Shown here one piece after another: positions 16,042 to 24,840 of a DNA stretch of 64,000 nt (position 1 is its first letter; the number at the start of each line of letters is the position of its first letter). The position numbers and the translations under genes were made by a program. The stretch comes from Oceanobacillus sojae (lineage in GTDB: Bacteria > Bacillota > Bacilli > Bacillales > Amphibacillaceae): contig NZ_LT727812.1 in NCBI RefSeq assembly GCF_900162665.1, forward strand, positions 62,106 through 126,105. The letters run 5' to 3'. The notes under the pieces are model-generated. The model did no database searches. It had not been told where the DNA came from and saw nothing but the letters and a program-made list of their open reading frames with translations.

Positions 16042-18150
16042 ATGGCAACTTTTCAATTATACCGATCAGGAATTTTTGAGATGACATTTCAGTTTGATGC
16101 AGGACAGGTGATTTATCAGGAAAAAGACTGTACAAATAATCAATGGAGTAAGACATTTGAATTAACGGATGAAAAAGCCAGAGAATTGGAAGGTTATTAT
16201 CATATTAACCCTCATTTTATTTTGGAGCATTTGCCGGTATACAATACTATTTTTCATACAGAAAAGAAGCAGGTTGTTACTCCTTGGGGAGATATTTATC
16301 AAAAAAATCAGTCTGATACATGGGTACAGCGGGAGAAGCAGTTTCCACTTGATATTGTAATGGTGGACCAGTCACCAGTTGCTTTCATCAGTACTTCCCG
16401 GGAAAACTGCTCCGTTCTGGTCAAGGAAGGATATGAAGAATATACGCCAGTTAACCTATGGAGAAATGGAAATGTATCCGCCGCAACATATGCAGTAGAA
16501 TACGGTGGAAATTATATGGTGCCGATGCGTGATGGTATCAAGCTGGCTACCGATGTCTGGCTGCCCGGGGAAAATGCATCGCCATTACCTGCTGTTTTGG
16601 TACGGACACCATACGGAAAGAAGCTGTTCGCTAAATCTCATTCTCATTTTGTCCAAAGGGGTTATGCCTTAATTATTCAGGATACAAGAGGAAGACAGGA
16701 TTCAGAAGGAGAATGGATTCCGATGTATTCAGAAATGACAGATGGAGATGACACGTTGAACTGGATTGCGGAACAACCATGGTGTAATGGGAATATCGGT
16801 ATGATAGGAGCTTCCTACGGCGGTTATGTTCAGTGGGCAGCAGCAGCCAGCGGGAATCCGAATTTAAAAGCGCTGGTAAGTATGGTTACAGCAGGCAGCC
16901 CATTTCTCGATATCCCAAGAAAAGGCGGCGCACTGATTTCCGGGATGCTAGCTTGGGCATTCGCCATGTCTGAAAAAGAATTTAAACCGGAAAATATGCT
17001 TCGCTCCGACTGGGATGATGTATTAAAGATACGGCCGCTGCAGGATATTCCTAAAAAGGCATTGGGAAAAAATGTGGACTTTTGGGAGAAGTGGTTATCG
17101 CACCCTGTCAATGATGCGTTTTGGAAAATCCAGGATTGGCATCAGCACCACGCAAATATTCATGTTCCTGCCCTGATTGTATCTGGATGGTATGATGATA
17201 ATGGAATGGGAACAACGGAAGCACTGGAGACGGTCGCCGATTATGGATCTCATGATAAAAAGATTTTGCTTGGTCCTTGGATGCATAATGCAAATACTGC
17301 AAGAGATTTGCAAGGGGTCCCGTTGGGTAATAACGCACTGCGGTATGACCTTGATTTTTATTACCTTCAATGGTTTGATAGAAAACTAAAAGGAATAGAT
17401 AACGGAGTCGATAGCACCGCTCCTGTTGAATATTATATCACCGGAGAAAATAAGTGGGTTTCTGCCAATCAATGGCCGCCGGAAAATATTCAATGGCAGT
17501 ATGCCTACCTGAGCAGTAATGGACATGCAAATACATCAGCAGGGGACGGAGCACTATTATTTGATAAGAATGTCATAAGTGGCAGTGATAAATATATCTA
17601 TGATCCAATGGATCCTGCACCGCATTTAATTGATGTTTCAGAGAACGAAATTGGTGTACCTGCTAATTATAAAGAAGTGGAAAAACGGGAAGATATACTC
17701 GTTTACGATTCGGAGCCATTGGAGGCCCCTTTAACAATTGCAGGAGATATTCGGGCATATTTATACGCCTCGAGCTCTGCAAAGGATACAGATTGGGTGG
17801 TGCGTGTAACGGATGTCGATCCAGCAGGTAATTCGGTGAAGCTCGTCGATGGCGTGCTTCGCGCCCGTTATCGCAATGGCTTTGAAAAAGAAGAATTGTT
17901 AGAGCCAAACCAGATTGAGAAATACGTGATCCGCACTTCTAAAATCGCTAATACCTTTAAGAAAGGACACCGAATTCGCTTAACGATTACGTCGAGTGCC
18001 AAGAATTTTATTTTTCCTAATACAAATACAGGAGAAGATCCTGCAACAGATGTAAGGGTGGTAGAAGCGATACAACAGATATATCACAAGCCGGGAACCC
18101 TTTCTTATATTCAAATTCCTGTGTTGTCTGAAGTGAAAAAAGATTATTGA
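16042..18150 (+). CDS. CocE/NonD family hydrolase (X-Pro dipeptidyl-peptidase-like)
   Basis: A 702-residue serine hydrolase. After a ~150-residue N-terminal domain I do not recognise comes the alpha/beta-hydrolase core: YMVPMRDGIKLATDVWLP, oxyanion region VRTPYGK, and nucleophile Ser258 in GMIGASYGGY. An Asp (GWYDDNGMG) and a His (GPWMHN) complete the triad. The C-terminal beta-sandwich (AYLYASSSAKDTDWVVRVTDV onward) is the PepX_C/X-Pro domain. The family cleaves Xaa-Pro peptides or esters and amides. With the epimerase and the DUF819 protein it points to peptide catabolism. There is no signal peptide, so it is cytoplasmic. Confidence 0.88.
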   Translation: MATFQLYRSGIFEMTFQFDAGQVIYQEKDCTNNQWSKTFELTDEKARELEGYYHINPHFILEHLPVYNTIFHTEKKQVVTPWGDIYQKNQSDTWVQREKQFPLDIVMVDQSPVAFISTSRENCSVLVKEGYEEYTPVNLWRNGNVSAATYAVEYGGNYMVPMRDGIKLATDVWLPGENASPLPAVLVRTPYGKKLFAKSHSHFVQRGYALIIQDTRGRQDSEGEWIPMYSEMTDGDDTLNWIAEQPWCNGNIGMIGASYGGYVQWAAAASGNPNLKALVSMVTAGSPFLDIPRKGGALISGMLAWAFAMSEKEFKPENMLRSDWDDVLKIRPLQDIPKKALGKNVDFWEKWLSHPVNDAFWKIQDWHQHHANIHVPALIVSGWYDDNGMGTTEALETVADYGSHDKKILLGPWMHNANTARDLQGVPLGNNALRYDLDFYYLQWFDRKLKGIDNGVDSTAPVEYYITGENKWVSANQWPPENIQWQYAYLSSNGHANTSAGDGALLFDKNVISGSDKYIYDPMDPAPHLIDVSENEIGVPANYKEVEKREDILVYDSEPLEAPLTIAGDIRAYLYASSSAKDTDWVVRVTDVDPAGNSVKLVDGVLRARYRNGFEKEELLEPNQIEKYVIRTSKIANTFKKGHRIRLTITSSAKNFIFPNTNTGEDPATDVRVVEAIQQIYHKPGTLSYIQIPVLSEVKKDY

Positions 18151-18203
18151 TATGTTCAAACAATGGTTCATTATCTCTTTACCATTTTTATAGGTGAAAT
18201 CAC

Positions 18204-18266
18204 AAAGACGGCAAGATTCTCATCCTTATTTGTTCCAGCAATAAGATGAAGCATCTTGCCGTCTTT
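18204..18266 (+). terminator. Long bipartite terminator hairpin
   Basis: AAAGACGGCAAGAT (18204-18217) is exactly mirrored at 18253-18266. Inside it CTTATT pairs with AATAAG. It closes the epimerase-DUF819-CocE cluster and may also serve the opposite-strand methyltransferase. Confidence 0.8.
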
Positions 18267-18310
18267 CTGTTTATCTTATAAAGTAAACGAAATAATTGCG
18301 GGCGGTTCAT

Positions 18311-18919
18311 TCATAGAGTTTTATAAGCTGCGAGCTGGATAACATGCCCCAGGCCATTGTGTGATTTACCTTCAAAGCGCTCCACTTCACCATAATAAAA
18401 ATGCTTGATTTTCCAATCTGTAAAAGTATCAAGTACTTCATATGGGGAGTATAAGAGACTCGAATCTTTTCCGCCATCAGCCCGATATGGAAGCTGGCGG
18501 TCAGAGCGGACCTCCATAATATAGAGTCCATTCGGACGAAGCGTTCTTTTGATTCCTTTCATTAAACGCTGACGGGCAGAAGCATCCCCTATATGCCCAA
18601 AAACATTCAATACTACATCCCACTGGTTTTCTCTAAAAGTGGGGTCTTGTGTTAAATCAACTAACGCTGTATTCACGTTGACACTTCTTTCATCAGCAAG
18701 CCGCTGCAGTTTGTCTAAGGCAACGGAAGAATAATCCCAGGCAGTCACATGATGTCCCAATTCAGCTGCATAGACGGCATTACGTCCTTCTCCCTCTGCC
18801 AGACTCAGTACATCAGAAGGAGGATAATCAGGCAGCATCGATTGAACAAAGACATTAGGGTCTTTTCCATAGCGATATTCCTGGTTATTATATAGTTCGT
18901 CCCATTTATTGGTTGTCAT
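18311..18919 (-). CDS. Class I SAM-dependent methyltransferase (TehB-like)
   Basis: A 202-residue protein. It begins with WDELYNNQEYRYGKDPN, typical of TehB-like and thiopurine-methyltransferase-like enzymes. Motif I is DVLSLAEGEGRNAVYAAELGH, the acidic motif II is VTAWDYSSVALDKL, and a post-I Asp follows in TALVDLTQ. The C-terminal YYGEVERFEGKSHNGLGHVI is common in this subfamily. Such enzymes methylate small molecules, including chalcogen oxyanions. The substrate is unknown. It is monocistronic. Confidence 0.85.
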   Translation of the reverse strand: MTTNKWDELYNNQEYRYGKDPNVFVQSMLPDYPPSDVLSLAEGEGRNAVYAAELGHHVTAWDYSSVALDKLQRLADERSVNVNTALVDLTQDPTFRENQWDVVLNVFGHIGDASARQRLMKGIKRTLRPNGLYIMEVRSDRQLPYRADGGKDSSLLYSPYEVLDTFTDWKIKHFYYGEVERFEGKSHNGLGHVIQLAAYKTL

Positions 18920-19285
18920 TTATAAATAGTCTCCTTTAAAAGTAATGACTAAATGCAACTCTAAGCAGTCACAGTAATTGTATCATATTAATTAAGGTAT
19001 ATTATGATGACCTGCTGATTTGAAAGAATAAAATATTCAGTGGATTAAGAAAAGGCGTAAACATTAAAATTATTTATACAATCTATAAATCAAAAGAGTA
19101 AAAGGCGTGGGCGGTATAAATTAAAGACTAAGCACTATTTTTCAGCGTTTTAACGTAATATTCTTATATTCAATAATACTATGTTTAAGCATTTATTATT
19201 AATAAAATAGTAGTTATGTCTTGAAAAATTATTTTGAAACTTTTACACTATAAAATAGAATATACGGAAAAGGAGGTGGAAAGAG

Positions 19286-19423
19286 ATGTTAAATCTCACT
19301 GTTTTTGCGCATGAATTTTGGACGGAATATCTGTTTTTAAATCGTGCAAAGTTTGCTGGTTTAGTTGTTAACGGGATTCGTATGTCCTTTTTTAACAACT
19401 TGATAGAGGAACAAAAACAGTGA
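19286..19423 (+). CDS. Small hypothetical protein, 45 aa
   Basis: A 45-codon frame begins with MLNLTVFAHEFWTEYLFLNR and ends with SFFNNLIEEQKQ. It is preceded by a near-perfect AAAGGAGGTG, 9 bases from the ATG, and followed 36 bases later by a strong terminator, so it looks like a complete small transcription unit. The peptide is amphipathic with a basic centre. I recognise no family. The 366 bases before it (18920-19285) hold no other gene that I can see. Confidence 0.5.
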   Translation: MLNLTVFAHEFWTEYLFLNRAKFAGLVVNGIRMSFFNNLIEEQKQ

Positions 19424-19459
19424 AAACACCTCTTATCCATCATGATATAAATTTGGTTT

Positions 19460-19491
19460 AAGAAGAGCTTTTCATGCTCTTCTTTTTTTTT
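19460..19491 (+). terminator. Rho-independent terminator
   Basis: AAGAAGAGC (19460-19468) is mirrored by GCTCTTCTT (19476-19484), followed by a run of T. Confidence 0.88.
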
Positions 19492-19629
19492 GCTAAATTT
19501 GAAATGAAGCTATGGAGAGTATATTTTCTCAGAGCTTTTTTGTTGATTAAAAGGTCATACGTCATAAAACACAATTTTAGAGTTGACAACACGATTTGAA
19601 AATATATTGTGACAAAAAGGTTGGTTTAT

Positions 19630-21072
19630 ATGACAAAAAATATTTCTAAAGAGATACCAAAAGAAAAAAGATCTTTAATCATGATTATTCTATTAACTGG
19701 TGTGTTCTTCACCCTTTTAAATGAAACCCTTTTAAATTTAGCGATTCCTGTGCTTGTAAATGAGATGGATGCTGCACCTTCGACTGTTCAATGGGTGGTT
19801 ACAGGATATATGTTAATCATGGGGGTGCTTATCCCTGTTTCTTCTCTGATGATTCAATGGCTTACAACAAGACAGTTATTTATTGGTTCCCTTCTGATAT
19901 TTTCTATGGGTACCCTTGTATCTGGTTTAGCTGCTGATTTGCCATATTTATTTATCGGGAGATTCTTTCAGGCTATGGGTACTGCTCTGTTACTACCATT
20001 AATGATACATACCTTGCTTATGCTCTATCCTGTGAAAAAAAGGGGTACAGTTATGGGATTTGTTGGTTTAGTCATCATGGTCGCTCCAGCTATAGGACCG
20101 CCACTTTCAGGAGTCATATTAGATTTTTTGAACTGGAGGTGGCTCTTTTTCATGATGCTGCCACTTATTATCCTTGTATTGATTAGCTCCATATTTATAT
20201 TAGAAAACGTGACGACTATTACGAGGCCAAAAATAGATTTCCGTTCCATTCTTCTTTCCATTTTTGGATTTGGCGGAATTGTTTTTGGACTTAGTTTTGC
20301 TGGTGATGAATCCGTAAGCTGGCTGCATCCAAGCGTATATATCCCGCTTTGTATTGGCCTTGTGAGTCTTTCAGGTTTTGTATGGAGACAATTAAAATCA
20401 TCAATGCCTATGCTTGAAATGCGAACTTTCCAATACCCTATGTTTTCATTGGCTGCTTTTCTCATATTTATTGGAATGATGACACAATTTTCAACGATTA
20501 TTTTACTTCCGTTCCTTTTCGAAAATGCACTTGATATCAGTACAGTAGCTGCCGGTCTTATTTTATTGCCGGGCGCGATTATAAATGGGGCTGTATCACC
20601 TTTGATAGGTCGGATATTTGATAAATTCGGTCCAAGAATATTAGTGATACCGGGAATGATTTTGTTAGTGATTGGTTTACAGTTATTCACCAAAGTAAAC
20701 GCGGCAACTTCGACACTCTTGTTTATATTTCTCTACACATTAGTGATGATTGCCATTGCCACGATTATCATGCCGGCACAGACAAATGGATTAAACCAGC
20801 TGCCTGCTAAGTATTATTCACATGGTACTGCTATTTTCAATACATTACAGCAGATTGCAGGTGCAACTGGTATTGCCTTTTATGTCACAATGATGAATGC
20901 AGGGCAAAACCTTTATTTAAGAGGAGCGAGCAGTTTTGTATCCACTGTGGAGCAGGCAGATAGAGTTGTTGCCGGAATACAGTTTGCTTTTAAAGTGGGT
21001 AGTTGTTTTGCTTTAGCGGGTTTGGTATTTTCACTTTTTATAAGGCGAGCTGTACCACCTGATGAGGAGTAA
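19630..21072 (+). CDS. MFS drug exporter, DHA2 (EmrB/QacA) family
   Basis: A 480-residue transporter with about 14 membrane segments. Landmarks are LLNETLLNLAIPVL in helix 1, TVQWVVTGYMLIMGVLIP (typical of DHA2 pumps), GRFFQAMGTALLLPLMIHTL, and APAIGPPLSGVILDFLNWRWLF (motif C, antiporter signature). I chose the ATG at 19630 because AAAAAGGTTGG precedes it at good spacing; the upstream GTG would add seven residues. The family exports drugs by proton antiport. The substrate is unknown. Confidence 0.88.
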   Translation: MTKNISKEIPKEKRSLIMIILLTGVFFTLLNETLLNLAIPVLVNEMDAAPSTVQWVVTGYMLIMGVLIPVSSLMIQWLTTRQLFIGSLLIFSMGTLVSGLAADLPYLFIGRFFQAMGTALLLPLMIHTLLMLYPVKKRGTVMGFVGLVIMVAPAIGPPLSGVILDFLNWRWLFFMMLPLIILVLISSIFILENVTTITRPKIDFRSILLSIFGFGGIVFGLSFAGDESVSWLHPSVYIPLCIGLVSLSGFVWRQLKSSMPMLEMRTFQYPMFSLAAFLIFIGMMTQFSTIILLPFLFENALDISTVAAGLILLPGAIINGAVSPLIGRIFDKFGPRILVIPGMILLVIGLQLFTKVNAATSTLLFIFLYTLVMIAIATIIMPAQTNGLNQLPAKYYSHGTAIFNTLQQIAGATGIAFYVTMMNAGQNLYLRGASSFVSTVEQADRVVAGIQFAFKVGSCFALAGLVFSLFIRRAVPPDEE

Positions 21073-21107
21073 GTAATTCACGGCAATGGACGTTTTCTAG
21101 CGAGATG

Positions 21108-21149
21108 AAAGAAGCTACCTTCATTTTCATTTGAAGATAGCTTCTTTTT
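21108..21149. terminator. Hairpin between convergent genes
   Basis: AAAGAAGCTA-C-CTTC pairs with GAAG-A-TAGCTTCTTT and is followed by T. It can serve the MFS gene and the LysR gene. Confidence 0.8.
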
Positions 21150-21172
21150 GTGTTTATACCATTCAATAAATA

Positions 21173-22040
21173 TCAAAAAACATCTTTCGCTACGTGCAAG
21201 AATTCCTTTACTGCAGGCGAAGCATTTTCAATGGACTGACATGCAAGTGTAACCTCACGTGTGTTTTTAATATTCAAGTTATTGATTTTTATATTCTGCT
21301 GTGTCTTTAAAAATAATTTTGGACCAATCGTAATGCCGAGACCTTCCTGTACCATATTAGCAATCGTTGTACAATCATGCACTTCGAAACGGATAGGAGG
21401 TTTTATTTGTGCCTCTTCAAACAACTCTTCTACATGAGATTGATACATTCCTGTTGGCATAATAAATGGCTGATCTGCTAAAGCTTTCATATCTACGATT
21501 TCTTTTGAGCGGAAGGGATGTTCTGGGTGATAAGCTACCACCATGTTGTCTTTAATCAAAGGAACCAAATCAAAACCTGGATTAGACTTTCCTTTTACAA
21601 CAAACCCGATGTCGATAATACCTGAACTCAACCAATCGATAATTTCTTCATAGGTTCCTTCATAAAACTTAAATTCTATTTTAGGATGTTTTTTTTTGAA
21701 ACTTTGCGAGCAATTTCGGTAACAAACAGGAAGAAGCACTTGCAAATGTTCCCACACGAATCATACCAGTTTCTAAATTGGTTGCTAATACAACTTCCTG
21801 ATGAATACTTTCCATTCTTTTCAATATTTCTCTAATATGAGGAAGAACTTTTTGCCCTACCGTTGTAAGAGTAATTCCTTTTTTACGGTCGCGGATTAGC
21901 AGAGAAGCGCCCAATTCAGACTCCAGGCTGGCTACAGCGTGGCTTACTGCTGATTGCGTCATATTTAGTTTTTCAGCAGTGGCTGTAAAACTCCCCGACT
22001 CAACTACCTTCGTAATGATTTCAAAGCGAACAATGCTCAT
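21173..22040 (-). pseudogene. LysR family regulator, frameshifted at an A9 tract
   Basis: The first part (119 codons from 22040) is a LysR winged helix: IITKVVESGSFTATAEKLNM, then TQSAVSHAVASLESELGASL. It continues to LPKLLAKFQKK and then hits a stop. The second part, in the next frame, is the LysR effector domain (HPKIEFKFYEGTYEEIIDWL onward, ending VKEFLHVAKDVF). The break is a run of nine A on the coding strand (T9 at 21689-21697). With eight A the reading continues FQKKHPKIEF, as in intact homologues. It may be a true mutation, a sequencing error, or a site of transcriptional slippage. It faces the divergent MFS gene at 22141. Confidence 0.88.
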
Positions 22041-22140
22041 GAGTTTTTACTCATCTCCCTTATTAAAAAAACGAGTTTTACTTATGATAACACGGGGCTT
22101 ACAATTAAAACAATGTTCAAAGAAGGGAGAAATATACACA

Positions 22141-23340
22141 ATGAAAAACAAGAAAAATCAATTTACAATTATACTTTTAGCCCTCGGTGCTTTTGTAACA
22201 GGAACAGGAGAATTTGTTGTTTCTGGAATATTAGAACTGATTTCTTCTGATTTAGACGTTTCTATTTCAACAGCCGGTCAGCTGATTACGATTTATTCTC
22301 TGTCTTATGCCATCGGAGCCCTGGTATTGGTCATGTTAACGTCTAAATTAGACCGTAAAAAAGTACTTTTATATGCCATCTTTACGGTTATTCTAGGAAA
22401 TCTGCTGGCATTTTTCAGCTATAGCTTTATCGTTCTTATGTTAGCCAGGGTCATTCAGGCAATGAGCGGGGGGCTATTTATTGTTGTAGCTACCAATTAC
22501 GCCGCTCAAATTGCAGCTCCTGAAAGAAAAGGAAGTGCCATGGCAACGGTTCTTACCGGATTTACAATTTCTTTAGTTCTTGGCGTGCCAATAGGAACAT
22601 TTTTAGCAGGATATGTTGATTGGCATTACGTTTTTCTTATTATTGCGCTTGGCACGGTTATTCTGTTAGCAGGACTTTATAAGTTATTGCCGGCTATCAA
22701 AGGGAACCCATCACTGCCGTTTAAGCAGCAGCTGCAAATTATTAAAGACAAACGGGTTCTTACTGGATTAATGACCACGATTTTCTGGATTTTAGGGTAT
22801 ACCATGGTGTTCGCCTATATTGCTCCATTATTAAGTAATACAGCCGGTTTCTCTATAAGGATGACAAGTATTGCTTTATTTGTTTTAGGCACTTTTGCAT
22901 TTATTGGATCACGTTTTGGAGGATATGCGGTAGACAAGTGGGGACCAAATCGAACAATATCTCTCAGTTTATGTGTTCACATTGCTGCTTTATTTGTACT
23001 GGCATCTACCCAATACTCAACGATAGGTGTGTTTATCACCTTAGCTGTTTGGGGTGTAGCAACCTGGACGACAACACCGGCAAAGCAATTTTATTTAGTT
23101 TCACTGAGACCCGAGTCATCTGAAACAGTACTCAGTTTTAATACCGCATTAATGAATGTGGGAATGATGTCCGGTTCTGCTCTAGGAGGAATTATTATTC
23201 AGTATTTGGATATTATGAACTTAAGCTGGATTGCAGGATTGTTTGTTGTAGCTGCACTTATTTTTATTAGACGATCTCTTTATCTAAATAAAACGATAAA
23301 AGACCATGTTTCCTTAAATAATCATACGAATCAGGTATAA
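22141..23340 (+). CDS. MFS transporter, AraJ/YbcL-like (DHA1)
   Basis: A 399-residue, 12-helix transporter. LLALGAFVTGTGEFVVSGIL in helix 1 and the motif A region SKLDRKKVLLYAI are typical of the sugar/drug DHA1 group (AraJ, YbcL, YdhP). I chose the ATG at 22141, preceded by GAAGGGAGAAA; open codons upstream overlap the divergent LysR gene and are not coding. It is divergent from the LysR gene, about 100 bases apart, and would be its expected target. Confidence 0.88.
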   Translation: MKNKKNQFTIILLALGAFVTGTGEFVVSGILELISSDLDVSISTAGQLITIYSLSYAIGALVLVMLTSKLDRKKVLLYAIFTVILGNLLAFFSYSFIVLMLARVIQAMSGGLFIVVATNYAAQIAAPERKGSAMATVLTGFTISLVLGVPIGTFLAGYVDWHYVFLIIALGTVILLAGLYKLLPAIKGNPSLPFKQQLQIIKDKRVLTGLMTTIFWILGYTMVFAYIAPLLSNTAGFSIRMTSIALFVLGTFAFIGSRFGGYAVDKWGPNRTISLSLCVHIAALFVLASTQYSTIGVFITLAVWGVATWTTTPAKQFYLVSLRPESSETVLSFNTALMNVGMMSGSALGGIIIQYLDIMNLSWIAGLFVVAALIFIRRSLYLNKTIKDHVSLNNHTNQV

Positions 23341-23390
23341 ACTTAGCTGTCTATTTAAGTTAAGGTTTCAATCATTTCGCAAAAAATCTC

Positions 23391-23421
23391 TTGCCTTCAG
23401 GTTCACTTGAAGGTTTATACT
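23391..23421 (+). promoter_or_regulatory. MerR-type promoter with 19-bp spacer and dyad
   Basis: TTGCCT (23391-23396) and TATACT (23416-23421) are separated by 19 bases. The spacer holds the dyad CCTTCA/TGAAGG centred between them. The over-long spacer with a central palindrome is the hallmark of promoters activated by MerR regulators. The SDR gene begins 55 bases downstream, and a MerR gene follows it. Confidence 0.85.
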
Positions 23422-23475
23422 CCACTCTGTAGCTTTGTTGATATACAAGCTAATAACAAAGGAGGATGAATCTTC

Positions 23476-24222
23476 ATGGAAAATATACAAGACAAAGTAG
23501 TTATCATAACAGGTACCAGCAGCGGAATTGGGGGAAGTACAGCAAAATTATTGGCAAAGCATGGTGCTAAGGTAGTTTTAGGAGCTAGACGTGAAGAAAG
23601 ATTAAGTAGTATAAAACAGGATATTAAAGCAACAGGAGGCACAGCTGTTTATAAAGTAACGGATGTAACTTCAAGGACACAAGTGCAGGAGCTAGCACAA
23701 TTAGCTTTAGATAAATTCGGGACGATTGATGTTCTTATTAACAATGCAGGGATTATGCCCGTTTCTCCCTTACATGCACAGAAAGTAGATGAATGGGATC
23801 AAATGATCGATATTAATATCAAAGGAGTATTGTATGGTATATCCGCCGTTCTTCCAACGATGAGAGAGAATAAAAAAGGACAGATTATTAATGTTGCTTC
23901 TGCGTTAGCGCATGTTGTCGTAGAAAATGCAGCAGTGTATGCTGGAACAAAATTTGCGGTGAAAGCTATTACAGAAGGGCTTAGACAGGAAGAATGTGAA
24001 AATAATATTCGTACCACGATTATTTCTCCTGGTGCTGTTCAATCAGAAATTACAAATGGAATAACCCATGAAGAAACAAAGGATGCTGTAAAAGGAATGG
24101 TAAGTAAAGTGTGGCTGCAGCCAGAGAGTATTGCGAAAGCCATTGCTTATTCTGTAAATGAACCGGATGAAGTTTCTACAAATGAAATTATCGTCAGACC
24201 TGCTATTCAAAAAGCTTTTTAA
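23476..24222 (+). CDS. Short-chain dehydrogenase/reductase (SDR)
   Basis: A 248-residue classical SDR. Visible features are the nucleotide-binding TGTSSGIG near residue 13, NNAG at about 89, the catalytic Ser in INVASALA and the YAGTK motif (Tyr about 155, Lys about 159), followed by ISPGAV. GGAGGATG precedes the ATG. It is expressed from the MerR-type promoter at 23391 and lies upstream of the MerR gene. The substrate is unknown; this pairing is common in quinone/aldehyde stress operons. Confidence 0.9.
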   Translation: MENIQDKVVIITGTSSGIGGSTAKLLAKHGAKVVLGARREERLSSIKQDIKATGGTAVYKVTDVTSRTQVQELAQLALDKFGTIDVLINNAGIMPVSPLHAQKVDEWDQMIDINIKGVLYGISAVLPTMRENKKGQIINVASALAHVVVENAAVYAGTKFAVKAITEGLRQEECENNIRTTIISPGAVQSEITNGITHEETKDAVKGMVSKVWLQPESIAKAIAYSVNEPDEVSTNEIIVRPAIQKAF

Positions 24223-24253
24223 TTTCTCTCGTTATTAAGTGCAAGTGCCAAAT

Positions 24254-24290
24254 GATTGTATCTTAGAAATGAATGGTCTAAGATACAATC
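24254..24290. repeat. Perfect 14-bp inverted repeat between SDR and MerR genes
   Basis: GATTGTATCTTAGA (24254-24267) is mirrored at 24277-24290 with a 9-base loop. There is no T tail, so it may be an RNA processing/attenuation hairpin or an operator, not a classical terminator. Confidence 0.6.
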
Positions 24291-24332
24291 AAAGAATACG
24301 ACACTAAAATAATAAATAAAGGGAGAAGGTAC

Positions 24333-24728
24333 ATGACATATACAATAAAAGAGGCGGCTGCAAAGGCAGAACTCGCTCCGCATACTTTACGTTATTACGA
24401 GGAAGAGAAGCTTTTACCTTATGTGAAGCGGGATAAAAATGGTTATCGAATCTATACGGATGAAGATTTGTCATGGATTGAAGTCATTTCCTGCTTGCGT
24501 GATGCAAATGTTTCCATCGCTGATTTAAAAGAAATGATGGACTTATCAAAAGGAGATAAAGAGGTATTATCCGAACGGATTGAAATTTTAGAAGCACACC
24601 AGAAAAAGCTTCAGGAGCAACAGAAAGAATTAAAGAAAACAGAGGAAATAGTGACCATTAAAATTAAGCATTTAAAACAACTTGAGAATATGGATATCTC
24701 AAGCTTAAACAAACAAAAACTATGTTAA
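24333..24728 (+). CDS. MerR family transcriptional regulator
   Basis: A 131-residue protein: winged helix YTIKEAAAKAELAPHTLRYYEEEKLLPYVKRDKNGYRIYTDEDL at the start, then a long coiled-coil dimerisation helix (about residues 75-120, EILEAHQKKLQEQQKELKKT). There are no conserved effector cysteines beyond the middle of the protein, so metal sensing is unlikely and it may sense redox or small organics. AAAGGGAGAAGG precedes the ATG. Its probable site is the 19-bp-spacer promoter before the SDR gene. Confidence 0.9.
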   Translation: MTYTIKEAAAKAELAPHTLRYYEEEKLLPYVKRDKNGYRIYTDEDLSWIEVISCLRDANVSIADLKEMMDLSKGDKEVLSERIEILEAHQKKLQEQQKELKKTEEIVTIKIKHLKQLENMDISSLNKQKLC

Positions 24729-24840
24729 GTATTATCGAGGGGGATACAATCTTTCATAATTTAGTATGAATAGCATTAGTTTCAAAAAACGCTTTTCGGG
24801 GTATCGCTATTCAGATAAACAAATGAAAGTGAGAGACTAA

